DNA from: Oscillospiraceae bacterium
GTDB lineage: Bacteria > Bacillota > Clostridia > Oscillospirales > Oscillospiraceae
Direction of reading: 5' to 3'
Length of the DNA stretch: 53,985 nt
Assembly: GCA_017512485.1 (NCBI GenBank)
Contig: JAFWGE010000017.1
Span: forward strand, 1 to 53,985
The position numbers were made by a program, and so were the translations under genes. The notes beneath the pieces are model-generated. The model was not told where the DNA came from, searched no databases, and was given only the letters and a program-made list of their open reading frames with translations. This document shows positions 42,929-52,370 of this stretch, one piece after another. Numbering within the stretch: position 1 is the first letter of the stretch; the number at the start of each line of letters is the position of its first letter.

Positions 42929-44698
42929 TCACACGTAGAAATAGTACAGGATAGGATAGCTGGTGAGGGCGTAGAACACACCGCCCTTATACTCCTTGCT
43001 AAGCGCGAGGAAACCGGGGCGCTGCATACCCAGCAGGCAGCCGTGGTCGTCCTGAACGTATCCGGTCAGGGCGTGGCAGTGATCCAGCATCTCGTCCCAG
43101 GTCTTGGAACTCTTCATCAGGTTAAACTCGTCCATCATCTGATCATAGAGTTCGGGATCATAGACGTCCTGCCAGCACTGTTTGATAATGCCGTTGGGGG
43201 GAAGTATGAAGGTCCAGGGGGTGTAGGGGCTGGAGTTGGTGTATCCCACGGAACCATAGGTAACGGTCCAGTCGCCGTTCATCAGGTAGGTGAAGTTTGC
43301 GGCGGACTCAATAACTTCTATCTCCATACTGATACCGTGCTTGTTCAGCTGGTCCTGAATGGCCTCCATTACGTTGTCGCCCTCCATTGTAGTGCAGGAG
43401 AAGCTGATATCGGAGGGAGACATACCGATGCTGGCCAGCAGCTCGTCGCCCTCGGCTGCGTCGGGATAGTAGTCGTCTGAAGGCCAGTATCCAGACGTAC
43501 CCTTGGCCCACATTGAGTCGTTGACTATGGCCATGCCGTCCCATACCAGGTCGTTGACCTCGTTGTAGTTTACATAACGTGCGAAGGCCTTACGTACCTC
43601 AAACTTCTGGAAAGGCTCGTACTTCTTGGCGTTCATCATGAAGGGGCCAACGTTGGACATCTTGACTATAAGGTCGCCCGCATAGTTATTGTCCCTCAGG
43701 CTGTAGTAGCTCTCCAGATCGGAGAGAACCGCGCCGTCAACGTCGCCGTTCAGCAGGGCCATTACCATGGTGTTGGTATCCTTGATATTGACGTAAGTGA
43801 TGGTCTCCAGGCAAGGCATTTTCTCATACAGGTAATAATCGGGGTTGGCTTTGAGGATAAGCTCCACGCCGGAAGTGTAGCTCTCTATATAATAAGGAGC
43901 AGTGCCCACGGCGGCTTGGTTGTTGTCTGTGCCATACTTCTCACAGGCGGTGGGGCTGATGGCACACAGGCCGTTGCCGCACATGGCGTTTTCGAAATAG
44001 GCGCAGGGGGAGGAAAGATGTACCTTGAAGACCAGGTCAGACTCGGCCTCATAGGACTCTATGTTCACGTTGGACAGGTTGGTGGGGGTCAGCTCCTTGA
44101 AGTAATCCCAGCACTTCGCTATGGCGTTGGCGTCGCAGACGGTGCCGTCAATAAACTTTACGCCCTCGCGGATATTGAAAGTCCAGTCAAGGTAATCGTC
44201 TGAGTGCTCCCAGGTCTCGGCAATGCAGCCGCGGATATCGTCGGGCTTGCCCAGATAAGCATACAGAAGGCCCTCATATATGAGATTATACAGGAAAGCC
44301 TCGGAGGAATCGTTCCAGGGCAGCTGCGCGGGCACGTCGTTGAACATTACGAATTTGATGTTCGTGCCGGGCTGGATCTCGTGAGGCCTGTTTTCATACT
44401 CTTCCATGTTCAGGATAACGGTGTCCTGGATGACGGTAATACCCGATTCTGTGGTTACGCCTTCCTTGTCCTTATCGTTATTTCCCTGAGCGGTGATGTC
44501 GGCGCTGGTACCGCTTGAAGAAGATTTGTCTTCCTCGGTCTTTGTGTTGTCAGCCGTTTCGGTTTTGCCGGAGTCAGTCCCCGTTGAGGAAGACTTGTCG
44601 TCGGCCGCGGGTTTTTCTTCCGTCTTGGCACAGGCGCAAAGAGCGAACACCATTGCCAGGGCAAGAAGCAGACACAGTATCTGACGCGTTTTCTTCAT
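42929..44698 (-). CDS. ABC transporter substrate-binding lipoprotein (peptide/family 5)
   Basis: A 589-residue lipoprotein (lipobox LCAC, Cys23). A low-complexity Ser/Thr/Lys/Asp linker (about 25-75) precedes a family 5 solute-binding domain of the OppA/DppA type: YEGLLYAYLGKPDDIRGCIAETWEHSDD, WTFNIREGVKFIDG, AVGTAPYYIESY and EVRKAFARYVNY. It binds oligopeptides or other ligands outside the cell for import. No permease or ATPase gene is adjacent, so it is an orphan or works with a distant transporter. AGGAG precedes the ATG. It has its own promoter and terminator. Confidence 0.92.
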   Translation of the reverse strand: MKKTRQILCLLLALAMVFALCACAKTEEKPAADDKSSSTGTDSGKTETADNTKTEEDKSSSSGTSADITAQGNNDKDKEGVTTESGITVIQDTVILNMEEYENRPHEIQPGTNIKFVMFNDVPAQLPWNDSSEAFLYNLIYEGLLYAYLGKPDDIRGCIAETWEHSDDYLDWTFNIREGVKFIDGTVCDANAIAKCWDYFKELTPTNLSNVNIESYEAESDLVFKVHLSSPCAYFENAMCGNGLCAISPTACEKYGTDNNQAAVGTAPYYIESYTSGVELILKANPDYYLYEKMPCLETITYVNIKDTNTMVMALLNGDVDGAVLSDLESYYSLRDNNYAGDLIVKMSNVGPFMMNAKKYEPFQKFEVRKAFARYVNYNEVNDLVWDGMAIVNDSMWAKGTSGYWPSDDYYPDAAEGDELLASIGMSPSDISFSCTTMEGDNVMEAIQDQLNKHGISMEIEVIESAANFTYLMNGDWTVTYGSVGYTNSSPYTPWTFILPPNGIIKQCWQDVYDPELYDQMMDEFNLMKSSKTWDEMLDHCHALTGYVQDDHGCLLGMQRPGFLALSKEYKGGVFYALTSYPILYYFYV

Positions 44699-44806
44699 TG
44701 CATTATTCTCCTCTCTTCAAATGTCCTGTTATGTGTTTTTGCGCGGGGAAAACCTATGGCGGCAACCCCAAATACCGCTTGCGGGTACCCCGCTCAAATT
44801 TACATC

Positions 44807-44835
44807 ATTATAGTCTGTTTATCCGACTATCGCAA
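44807..44835 (-). promoter_or_regulatory. Promoter of the peptide-binding lipoprotein
   Basis: Minus strand: TTGCGA (44835-44830), 17-bp spacer, TATAAT (44812-44807). The leader is about 100 bases. The rest of the gap up to 44998 has no gene. Confidence 0.8.
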
Positions 44836-44998
44836 GAGGTTTAGCCCTATCTGTGATAGAATTTATGAATAAAACATGGACAATTTTTGTATATATTGTA
44901 TGTTTTGATACTAAAACGCCTCACACAGTGTATAATCCGGTATAAACTGGGCATTGTTGGCAATCATCAGCTCTAATTGCCGGACCATATTCGCTGTT

Positions 44999-45045
44999 AA
45001 AAAGGACACCGTACGTACAACCTTTCTGCAGTATCGGTGTCCCTT
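44999..45045 (-). terminator. Terminator of the NHLP exporter operon
   Basis: On the minus strand AAGGGACACCG pairs with CGGTGTCC and TTTTT follows (44999-45003 read as A on the plus strand). Confidence 0.8.
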
Positions 45046-45097
45046 AAATGTTGATCGTTTCGGAGGTCCCTGGAACATCCGTCAGGGCTCTTCCAGT

Positions 45098-48000
45098 TCA
45101 GTCAAGCCTCTGCCTCTTCACCAACTCGGCAAATCGCCCGTTCCTGGCCAGCAGTTCTTCATAAGTACCGCTCTCCACGATCTTCCCTTTGTCAATCATC
45201 AGGATGCGGTCGCAGTTTTTTATGGTGCTCAGCCGGTGAGCTATAACTATCCTCGTGCATTGCATCCTGTCGAGCGCCTCTGATATGGCCTTCTGGGTCT
45301 TATTGTCCAGAGCTGAGGTGGCCTCGTCGAACATAAGTATCCTGGGTTTGGACGCCACAGCCCGAGCGATCAAAAGCCTTTGCTTCTGTCCCCCGGATAT
45401 GCCCCCCTGTCCCTCGGATATGAAAGTGTGCATCGGCATGGGCATCTCCCGGATATCGTCCGCTATGCCCGCTGTCTCTGCCGCCTCCCACGCGGCATCC
45501 ACTCCGAGGTGCGGCGCGGATATAACTATGTTGGAGTATATGTCGCCTGAAAAGAGGCTGCTGTCCTGCATCACCGTACCTATTCTGCGGCGCAGGGAAC
45601 GATGGTCCAGCTTTGCCATGTTCTTTCTGTCGTAGTATATCGCGCCCTTTTCAGGCTTTTCAAATCCCAGCAGCAACCGCATTATAGTGGATTTTCCACA
45701 CCCTGTAGTCCCGACAATGGCCACATACTCTCCGGCTTTAATTTTGAGGCTCATGCCGTCCACCACGTATGGTGTGTTCTCCTTATAGCGGAAATACACG
45801 TTCGAGAGCTCAATGCTGCCCGTAAGGGACGTCACCGTCTCCCGGCTGTCCGAAGTCTCCGGTACTGTTTTCAGCACCGGCTCTATCATATCATATATGG
45901 GACCCACCATAGCGGCGGCGGGCGTCATGTCATCCATGGCCTTGAAAGCCGCTATCACGGTGCCGTAAGCCGCGCTGAACGCCATGTACGCCGACGGGGA
46001 TACGCACTGTTTGACGGCGATACAATAGAATGCAACCGTGCCCGCCAAAGTCACAGCTGCCTCCAAAGCTTTATGTACCTTCAGATACGATGGGATGTTG
46101 TATTTACTGTTCAGCTTTACCGAGTACGAGTTCCCCCAAAGGGAAAAAGCGCGCTTCTCCGCCCCGGCCAGCCTTATTTTCTGTACGCCGCTTATAAGAT
46201 CGTAGGTAAGGCCGCTGTTCTCGGCGTTGCTGTGCATTATTCGCTTGTTTACCTTTCTGCGCATGCTCAGCGCGATGCCTCCCATCCCGGACAGCAGCAG
46301 CAGTACCAACAGTGCAGGGATTATCATACCCGAGGCGTAATGCGCTATCTGGCCTATGTACAGGAGAGAGAGCAGCACGGTGAGTCCCCCCGTAAAAATA
46401 TACTCCACCAGATATGTGCACATCTGGTTCAGAGAATGGAACCTGCTGGCCAGATCGCCGGCGGAATAATCCCTGAAAAAACTTGCCGGAAGATTTATCA
46501 TCCGCGCCATGATAGCTGCCGACAGTGGTATGGACGTCTTTATCTTCATGCGGGTTACGGCCAGGTTCTTCACAGCATTCAGCACCGCCGTGGCCGCCAG
46601 TGTGCACGTCAGGAATATCACTGTCCCGGCGAAGGCTCCCGTCGCCCCCGTGTCCAGCACGTACCCGGTGAGGAACCTTGTGACCATAGGCAGCAGTATG
46701 CCCGCACCCGTGACCAGGAGCGTAAGAATTATCAAAAAAACTATGTCGGAATGTGATACGCCCTTCATCAGGTATCTGATCATGTCGATGCGGCCCACCT
46801 CTTTCTGTGGAAGCGGCCGGTAAAAAACTGTGGCGTCTTCGTCAAGCTGTTCCGCTGTCCTTTTATCCAGTTTTCTGTTCTTTCCCGCTTCTCTGTCGTA
46901 GAAGAAGTAACCGGAGTATTTTCCAGGCAGAAGAGCCAGTGTATCGCCCGTCTCCTTGTTGAACGCCAGTATCGGGCCTGTGCAGTCCTTGTACCACACT
47001 TCCGTGAGCTTCACATTCCGGCGCATTATCCCGTGGGGCCGCAGGCAGTACTCCAAGCGCTCGTCGGCGTCCTTTATGGAGTTGGGTATCTCTGCGGGCT
47101 TGAAATTGTAGTACTTGAGTATCTCGTCGATGGCAGCTTTTGTGATGATGCGCTCGCTCCCTACGTCTTCCGGTTTCTTCCCCATCACTACAGAGGCCAT
47201 TCTCAGGAGAGACTCCTCAAACAGTTCCTGGTCATTCTGTAGTGACTGCCGGATCTGTTCGTCAAACCAACCCATTTTTAAGTCTCCTCCGTCGTTGGAG
47301 ATGAGCGCAGTGTAAAAACCGCCCATTGCGTAAAGCTCATCGTGTGTGCCGCGTTCAACTATTCTCCCTTTGTTCAGCACTATTATCTCGTCGCAGTCGC
47401 GAATCGTTGAAAGTCTGTGGGCAATTATTATGCAGGTCACGCCCCTGGCCTTCACAGCGCTCACCACATCGAATTCCGTCTTGGCGTCCAGGGAGCTGGT
47501 AGCTTCGTCCATTATCAGGATCGTAGGGTCCTGCGCCAGCACACGGGCTATCTCAATGCGCTGTTTCTGGCCCCCGGAAAGGTCACGGCCGTCCTCGCTT
47601 ATCATGCCGTCAAAGCCGCCGTCCCTATCCATTATATCGTCGTATATATGCGCGTCTCTGGCAGCCAGGATCATCTCGAAATCCTGTATGGTATCGTTCC
47701 ACATTTTTATATTATTGGCCACCGTGTCCTCAAAGAGCATGCTGTCCTGGTCCACTACCGCTACGGAACCTGTGAACACGGTGCGCTCTATCTCGGATAC
47801 GGGCTTGCCGTCAAAGAGTATCTCTCCGCTCCACGGGCTGTAAAGGCCGGATATGAGCTTAGCAACAGTTGACTTACCGCTTCCCGAAGCCCCCACCAGA
47901 GCCACGCAGCTGCCGGGTTTTATATGAACGGAGAAGTCCTCTATAAGCGGCCTTCCAAGCCTGGAGTAGCCGAAGGATACGTTCTTCAGTTCCACCTCGC

Positions 48001-49462
48001 CAGAGAGTTTGGAATAGTCAATGTCCCCGGTGAGCTGTCCCTCCCTGCACAAGGGGTCGTCCGGGTATTCCATAACGTCCTCCACCCGCTCCATGTCTGT
48101 GCGCATCTCCTGTATGGTCTGCCTGGCGGAAACCACGTTGGATGCCGGCCTCATGAAAGCGCTCATGAAACCCTGGAATGTAAGTATCATACCCACGGTG
48201 AACTTGCCGTGCAGAGTAAGCCACACGCCTATCACCAGTACCGAGGCGTTGGCAAGGGATGTCAGCAGCGGCGGTATCATGCCCAGCCGCTGGTTCAGCC
48301 TTGAGTAGCTGACTTCCTGGGCGTTCACGGAGGCCTGATAGCCCGCCCATCTCTGGAAGAAGCCGTTCTCCGCGCCGTTGGATTTAATAGTCTCCACCAT
48401 CCTGATGCCAGAAACGGCGGTGGATACCAGTCTCCCGGTGTCGCGCTGCTGTACGCGGGTGATATTCACACGTTTTTTTGAGATGATCTGCGACAAAAAC
48501 AGATTCATAAAAACAGCGGAGACTCCCACCAATGTAAGTACCACACTGTAGCGGAACATTATTACCAGATAGAATATCAGCATTATAAGGTGCAGCACCA
48601 GGGGTACCAGTGTCTGCACCAGAGTCTCCGCTATAGTGGCGTTAGTGTTCTGCCGCAGCAGTATGTCACCTGTAAGACGCTGTCCAAAGAACTCCGTCGG
48701 TAAGCGGAGCACTTTCCACAGAAAGATGCTACTGCCCGTTGCGTCCATCTTGCCGTTTATTTTAAGGCTGAATACGACCCGAAGCGAAATAACGATAACT
48801 TCCATTATCCCCACCGCCGCCAGTATCAGCACGAAAGGCCTTAGCAGTTCCGTGTTCTCACCCGTCAGCAGCCGGTCCATGAAAAATCTGGAGAAAGCAG
48901 GGTTCACAAGGTCGAACAGCAGGCCTATCAGGGTAGTAAGCACCACGAAAGACACGGCGGCTGACGTACCCTCCAGGCGTTTTGCGGCAAATTCCAGGGT
49001 GCTCTTCCGCTTCCCTCCGGGCTTGAACTTTTCCGTGGGCATAAACTCCAGATAGATGCCGGTAAAGGACTTGTCAAGCTCGTCAAGGGATATTTTGAGA
49101 CTGCCTCTTGCCGGATCGTTAATATACGCATGTTTTCCCTTGAAACCACAGAGCACTACGAAATGATTGAAATTCCAGTGGATAATACAAGGGAAGGCCG
49201 CATTTTCCCTGAGCTGTTTCAAGCCGCATCGGAACCCGGTCGCCTTCAGCCCATGATCTTCGGCGGCCATCACCATGTTCATGGCATTGGAGCCGTCCCT
49301 GGATACGCCGCAGTCCACGCGTATCTGCTCAAGGGGTACCCACTTTCCATAATAAGCCAGGATCATCGTCAGGCAGGCGGCGCCGCACTCCAACGCCTCC
49401 ATCTGCATGACGACAGGCACCTTTGCCCGGCCCTTGGTGACCGGGCGAGCTTTTTTACTCAT
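45098..49462 (-). CDS. Fused NHLP-type bacteriocin exporter (C39 peptidase-permease-ATPase + permease-ATPase)
   Basis: 1454 residues holding two ABC half-transporters that are normally separate genes. Residues 1-125 are a C39 peptidase that cuts leaders after Gly-Gly (Cys26 in LECGAACL, His100, Asp116). A membrane domain (about 165-440) and ATPase 1 follow (Walker A GASGSGKST 524-532, signature LSGGQKQR). From Met730 the second half begins with a soluble domain (to about 895), then membrane helices (about 905-1160) and ATPase 2 (GTTGCGKST 1251-1259, ISGGQKQRLLIARA). Such pairs export Nif11 or nitrile-hydratase-like leader peptides. GGAGGAG and ATG of the second gene persist at the junction. 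Start 49462 follows GGGGG by 9 bases; ATG 49483, overlapping the upstream stop, is an alternative. Confidence 0.9.
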   Translation of the reverse strand: MSKKARPVTKGRAKVPVVMQMEALECGAACLTMILAYYGKWVPLEQIRVDCGVSRDGSNAMNMVMAAEDHGLKATGFRCGLKQLRENAAFPCIIHWNFNHFVVLCGFKGKHAYINDPARGSLKISLDELDKSFTGIYLEFMPTEKFKPGGKRKSTLEFAAKRLEGTSAAVSFVVLTTLIGLLFDLVNPAFSRFFMDRLLTGENTELLRPFVLILAAVGIMEVIVISLRVVFSLKINGKMDATGSSIFLWKVLRLPTEFFGQRLTGDILLRQNTNATIAETLVQTLVPLVLHLIMLIFYLVIMFRYSVVLTLVGVSAVFMNLFLSQIISKKRVNITRVQQRDTGRLVSTAVSGIRMVETIKSNGAENGFFQRWAGYQASVNAQEVSYSRLNQRLGMIPPLLTSLANASVLVIGVWLTLHGKFTVGMILTFQGFMSAFMRPASNVVSARQTIQEMRTDMERVEDVMEYPDDPLCREGQLTGDIDYSKLSGEVELKNVSFGYSRLGRPLIEDFSVHIKPGSCVALVGASGSGKSTVAKLISGLYSPWSGEILFDGKPVSEIERTVFTGSVAVVDQDSMLFEDTVANNIKMWNDTIQDFEMILAARDAHIYDDIMDRDGGFDGMISEDGRDLSGGQKQRIEIARVLAQDPTILIMDEATSSLDAKTEFDVVSAVKARGVTCIIIAHRLSTIRDCDEIIVLNKGRIVERGTHDELYAMGGFYTALISNDGGDLKMGWFDEQIRQSLQNDQELFEESLLRMASVVMGKKPEDVGSERIITKAAIDEILKYYNFKPAEIPNSIKDADERLEYCLRPHGIMRRNVKLTEVWYKDCTGPILAFNKETGDTLALLPGKYSGYFFYDREAGKNRKLDKRTAEQLDEDATVFYRPLPQKEVGRIDMIRYLMKGVSHSDIVFLIILTLLVTGAGILLPMVTRFLTGYVLDTGATGAFAGTVIFLTCTLAATAVLNAVKNLAVTRMKIKTSIPLSAAIMARMINLPASFFRDYSAGDLASRFHSLNQMCTYLVEYIFTGGLTVLLSLLYIGQIAHYASGMIIPALLVLLLLSGMGGIALSMRRKVNKRIMHSNAENSGLTYDLISGVQKIRLAGAEKRAFSLWGNSYSVKLNSKYNIPSYLKVHKALEAAVTLAGTVAFYCIAVKQCVSPSAYMAFSAAYGTVIAAFKAMDDMTPAAAMVGPIYDMIEPVLKTVPETSDSRETVTSLTGSIELSNVYFRYKENTPYVVDGMSLKIKAGEYVAIVGTTGCGKSTIMRLLLGFEKPEKGAIYYDRKNMAKLDHRSLRRRIGTVMQDSSLFSGDIYSNIVISAPHLGVDAAWEAAETAGIADDIREMPMPMHTFISEGQGGISGGQKQRLLIARAVASKPRILMFDEATSALDNKTQKAISEALDRMQCTRIVIAHRLSTIKNCDRILMIDKGKIVESGTYEELLARNGRFAELVKRQRLD
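47273..47290 (-). promoter_or_regulatory. Internal ribosome site and start codon at the exporter fusion junction
   Basis: On the minus strand GGAGGAG (47290-47284), 8 bases, then ATG (47275-47273) encoding MGWFDEQIRQ, the usual N-terminus of the second exporter subunit. It is in frame with the upstream half and no stop lies between. Both fused and free second subunits could therefore be made. Confidence 0.75.
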
Positions 49463-49482
49463 TGTATCCAGCCCCCGCAGCA

Positions 49483-49899
49483 TCAGTTGAACAGCAACCT
49501 GAGCAGTTGTGTTTCTTTATATTTGATAGTTGCCCCATAGTACCCATCAGTGAGACCTGTCTCCGACATGGCGATGATCCTGCCTTCGCTGTCGGTACCG
49601 ACGCTAAGTATAGTGGACTCTGTCTTGCCCACATTGACGACCATTCCCACCGACAATTCACTCGTGGCCTGATCCTCGTCCAGGGTGACGGTCATCTTCC
49701 CGTCCCTTACCTCCGCCACACCGGTCATGTAACTGCTGATATATGTAAGGGATGCCCATATCATGGCACCCAATATTATTAGTACTACTGCCCCAAGTGT
49801 TATCCACACTCTTGGCGTCGTTACGTGGACGTAATCATTCATTTGCTCCGGGGATGAAAGCCTGTCAACGGCTTCCTCCCTGAAAACCTGCTCTGCCAT
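49483..49899 (-). CDS. Small HlyD-like secretion membrane protein of the NHLP system
   Basis: 138 residues. A soluble N-terminus (about 30 residues, AVDRLSSPEQMNDYVHVTTP) leads to one membrane helix (about 34-55), then a short beta domain (VRDGKMTVTLDEDQATSELSV, lipoyl/HlyD-like edge). RLSSPEQMNDYVHVTTP is the typical opening of NHLP bacteriocin-system secretion proteins, which are usually longer, so this is a shortened form. The start ATG follows AAGGAGA. Its stop overlaps the alternative start of the exporter gene (TGATG), indicating coupling. It likely bridges the exporter to the cell surface. Confidence 0.8.
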   Translation of the reverse strand: MAEQVFREEAVDRLSSPEQMNDYVHVTTPRVWITLGAVVLIILGAMIWASLTYISSYMTGVAEVRDGKMTVTLDEDQATSELSVGMVVNVGKTESTILSVGTDSEGRIIAMSETGLTDGYYGATIKYKETQLLRLLFN

Positions 49900-50023
49900 C
49901 TGCGTCTCCTTCCGCGTACGGGTTTTTCCCATCCGCAAATACAAGCCTGTGTCCTGACAGTGACCCTGCTGAGCCCTGTCGGCCAAAAACTCTATAACAT
50001 TCCCATGATATCATTAATTAATT

Positions 50024-50052
50024 ATTATACCATAACACTCGAATCTAATAAA
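50024..50052 (-). promoter_or_regulatory. Promoter of the exporter operon
   Basis: Minus strand: TTTATT (50052-50047), 17-bp spacer, extended -10 TGgTATAAT (hexamer 50029-50024). Divergent from the kinase promoter, which has the same TGgTATAAT. Confidence 0.6.
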
Positions 50053-50102
50053 CTCTTTTATATCACAAAATGCCGTAAATATGTCACTCCGCGGTTTTTC
50101 GC

Positions 50103-50114
50103 CGGTCCAGACCG
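50103..50114. promoter_or_regulatory. Candidate operator between divergent promoters
   Basis: Perfect palindrome CGGTC-CA-GACCG, 8 bases upstream of the kinase -35. It is the only obvious symmetric site in the 115-bp region between the two promoters. Confidence 0.35.
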
Positions 50115-50121
50115 TGGCAGT

Positions 50122-50149
50122 TTGTTTTTGTCTGTCATTGTGGTATAAT
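50122..50149 (+). promoter_or_regulatory. Promoter of the two-component system
   Basis: TTGTTT (50122-50127), 16-bp spacer, TGgTATAAT with hexamer at 50144-50149. Confidence 0.65.
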
Positions 50150-50196
50150 CAGGAATAGTTTTCTTACCGGCATTTTGGAAAAAGGAGGAAGGTGGC

Positions 50197-51480
50197 ATGG
50201 ACGGCACGGATATCATAAATCTCTCCATAGGCTTCAGCAGTGTGTTTCTCAGCGTGCTGAGCATAGTCCAGGTCGCGGTGGGCTCCCGGGCTGGCCTGAG
50301 AATGCGGTCGTGGTATTACGCCTTCAACGTATGGGTCATCCTGTTTTCTTCCGCCAACTTGGCCGGCCTCATCCTGAAGGGACAGCCGGGTGCGGCGGTA
50401 CGTATGCTGCTGCTGGTATCCAACTACTGCGAGTTTCTGTTTGCGGGTGTATTGGCATGTCTGGGCGGCTTTTTTCTCCTCTCAGTCACTGACCCCCGGG
50501 GAACAAACAGGGCGGTGAGGACTGCTTTGTGCGTACTGTTCGCCGCCCATTTCCTGCTGCTCACATTCTCCCAGTTTACCGGGCTGCTCTATACGGTGGA
50601 CGCTCACAATATTTACCGCCGTTCCCCTCTCTACCCTCTCTCTCTGGTCGCCCCTGCGCTGATGATGTTCATCGGCACGGCATCGCTTGTGAGGGGCTGG
50701 GGCAGTCTCACCTCTAAAGAGCGGGTGGCTTTCACCACGATGTTTGCCATACCCTTGGCGGCTATGTCGGTGCAGGCATTCCTCTACGGAGTGTCCATAA
50801 TAGTTATCTCCGTGGTAATATCCACTTTTGTGATGCTCATATTTATAATCTCTGACCGGACGGAACAGTACTTCCACCAGGCAGAAGAGAATACCAGGCT
50901 CAAAATGGACGTGATGCTCAGCCAGATACAGCCGCACTTCCTTTACAACACACTTGGTACCATTCAGGAGCTTTGCCGCACCGACCCGGAGACCGCCTCT
51001 GAGGCTGTAGGCCGCTTCACGGACTTCCTGCGTCACAACATGTACTCCATAAAGTCGGACAGACCCATCCCTTTCCGGCAGGAACTGGAACACGTGCACT
51101 CCTACCTGTCACTGCAGACCCTCCGTTTCGACGGCGACGTCCGGGTGGTATATGACCTTGACTGCACCGACTTTTTCCTGCCGACCCTCACTCTACAGCC
51201 TCTGGTGGAAAACGCCGTGACACACGGTATCCGGGAGACACAGACCGGCACCGGCACCGTGACCGTAAGCACCAGGGATCATGGCGACCACTTTGAGGTG
51301 AGCGTCACCGACGACGGTGCAGGTTTTGACCCGGAGCAGGCACCCCGTTCAGAGAACCACGTCGGCATCAGGAACGTACGGGAGCGTCTGCGGTATATCT
51401 GCGGCGGGGAACTGGTCATCGATTCCGCGCCTGGCAGGGGGACTCGTGCCGTCATCAGGCTGCCCAAGGAGAAACCATGA
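50197..51480 (+). CDS. LytS/YehU-like sensor histidine kinase
   Basis: 427 residues. Seven or so membrane helices in residues 1-220 replace a classical extracellular sensor. A short coiled segment (DRTEQYFHQAEENTRLK) leads to the His_kinase family motif SQIQPHFLYNTLGTIQELC with the phosphorylated His247. A GHKL ATPase follows (PTLTLQPLVENAVTHGI, N box; DDGAGFDP; GIRNVRERL). This class often senses peptides or membrane-soluble signals. GGAGG precedes the ATG. It overlaps the response regulator by ATGA and diverges from the exporter. Confidence 0.92.
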   Translation: MDGTDIINLSIGFSSVFLSVLSIVQVAVGSRAGLRMRSWYYAFNVWVILFSSANLAGLILKGQPGAAVRMLLLVSNYCEFLFAGVLACLGGFFLLSVTDPRGTNRAVRTALCVLFAAHFLLLTFSQFTGLLYTVDAHNIYRRSPLYPLSLVAPALMMFIGTASLVRGWGSLTSKERVAFTTMFAIPLAAMSVQAFLYGVSIIVISVVISTFVMLIFIISDRTEQYFHQAEENTRLKMDVMLSQIQPHFLYNTLGTIQELCRTDPETASEAVGRFTDFLRHNMYSIKSDRPIPFRQELEHVHSYLSLQTLRFDGDVRVVYDLDCTDFFLPTLTLQPLVENAVTHGIRETQTGTGTVTVSTRDHGDHFEVSVTDDGAGFDPEQAPRSENHVGIRNVRERLRYICGGELVIDSAPGRGTRAVIRLPKEKP

Positions 51481-52301
51481 TGCTTATATTCATTATAGAT
51501 GACGAGCCGGCCATGCTGGCCTCCGCCGAAAGGGCGGTTCGTGCCGCGGCACCGGCCGCGGAAATTCTTACATTCCGACGCGCCCAGACAGCCCTGGACG
51601 CAATAACGCAAGAAAACCGCAAACCTGACGTGGTGTTCACGGACATCCGCATGCCGGGACTCAGCGGGCTGGATCTGGCCGTCAGGGTGCGGGGCGCCTG
51701 TCCTTCTGCAAAGATAGTGTTCGTCACTGGTTACGACGAGTACGCCCTGGACGCTTTTCGTATACATGCCCACGGATATATACTAAAACCCCTGGATCCG
51801 GAGCGTGTAAAAGAAGAGTTGGATGCTCTGGCGTCTGACGCCGCTTCACCTGATTCCCGCCCTGCCGCAGGAGAGGGACTTTACGTACGCTGTTTCGGCT
51901 ATTTCGAAGTGTTCTGGAACGGCAGTCCACTGAAATTTGGGCGGCAGCAAACCAAGGAACTGCTGGCATATCTGGTCAACCGGGAGGGCGACGCCTGCAC
52001 CACCGGCCAGATAGCGGACACGCTCTGGGAGGACGAAGTTGACGAGAAAGCGCTGAAAAACCGCGTGCGAGTTCTCATAGGCGACCTGCGGTCCACTTTC
52101 AAAGGAATAGGCATGGAGCACCTGCTCATCCGCCGCAGCGGATGGATTGCCGTTAACCGCGCCCTGCTGGACTGCGATTTTTACCGCCTGCTGGACGGCG
52201 ACATGCGGGAGGTCAACAATTTTGACGGCAGCTTCATGCAGCAGTACTCCTGGGCAGAACTCACCGCGGGGCGCCTCTATTACCACTACCACGACGAGTA
52301 A
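51477..52301 (+). CDS. Response regulator with winged-helix output (SARP/OmpR-type)
   Basis: 274 residues. The receiver domain (1-120) has the acidic pocket Asp8-Asp9-Glu10, phosphoryl-acceptor Asp56 (FTDIRMPG), Thr84 and Lys104 (LKPLD). Then an OmpR-type winged-helix domain (about 138-230): LYVRCFGYFEVFWNGSPLKF, RQQTKELLAYLVNREGDACT and LKNRVRVLIGDLR. This is the SARP-like arrangement with an output domain resembling bacterial activators, though the following BTAD region is short or absent. Two ATGs in tandem start the gene after AAGGAG. The kinase stop overlaps it. Confidence 0.9.
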   Translation: MMLIFIIDDEPAMLASAERAVRAAAPAAEILTFRRAQTALDAITQENRKPDVVFTDIRMPGLSGLDLAVRVRGACPSAKIVFVTGYDEYALDAFRIHAHGYILKPLDPERVKEELDALASDAASPDSRPAAGEGLYVRCFGYFEVFWNGSPLKFGRQQTKELLAYLVNREGDACTTGQIADTLWEDEVDEKALKNRVRVLIGDLRSTFKGIGMEHLLIRRSGWIAVNRALLDCDFYRLLDGDMREVNNFDGSFMQQYSWAELTAGRLYYHYHDE

Positions 52302-52323
52302 TATTTTATCAAAAAGAAATATG

Positions 52324-52370
52324 CCGGCGCCCCTGACGCCGGGACATGCAGCATGGTTTTGTATTTTTTA
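52324..52370 (+). terminator. Terminator after the two-component operon
   Basis: CCGGCG (52324-52329) pairs with CGCCGG (52337-52342); CATG...CATG follows, then a T-rich run (GTATTTTTT). Confidence 0.5.

Noticed and set aside
42794..43480. 228-codon plus-strand frame opposite the peptide-binding lipoprotein
   Set aside because: Antisense shadow; it begins across a terminator and lacks a ribosome site.
45602..46756. 384-codon plus-strand frame opposite the exporter
   Set aside because: Antisense of the exporter, His/Arg/Tyr-rich, without a recognisable domain.
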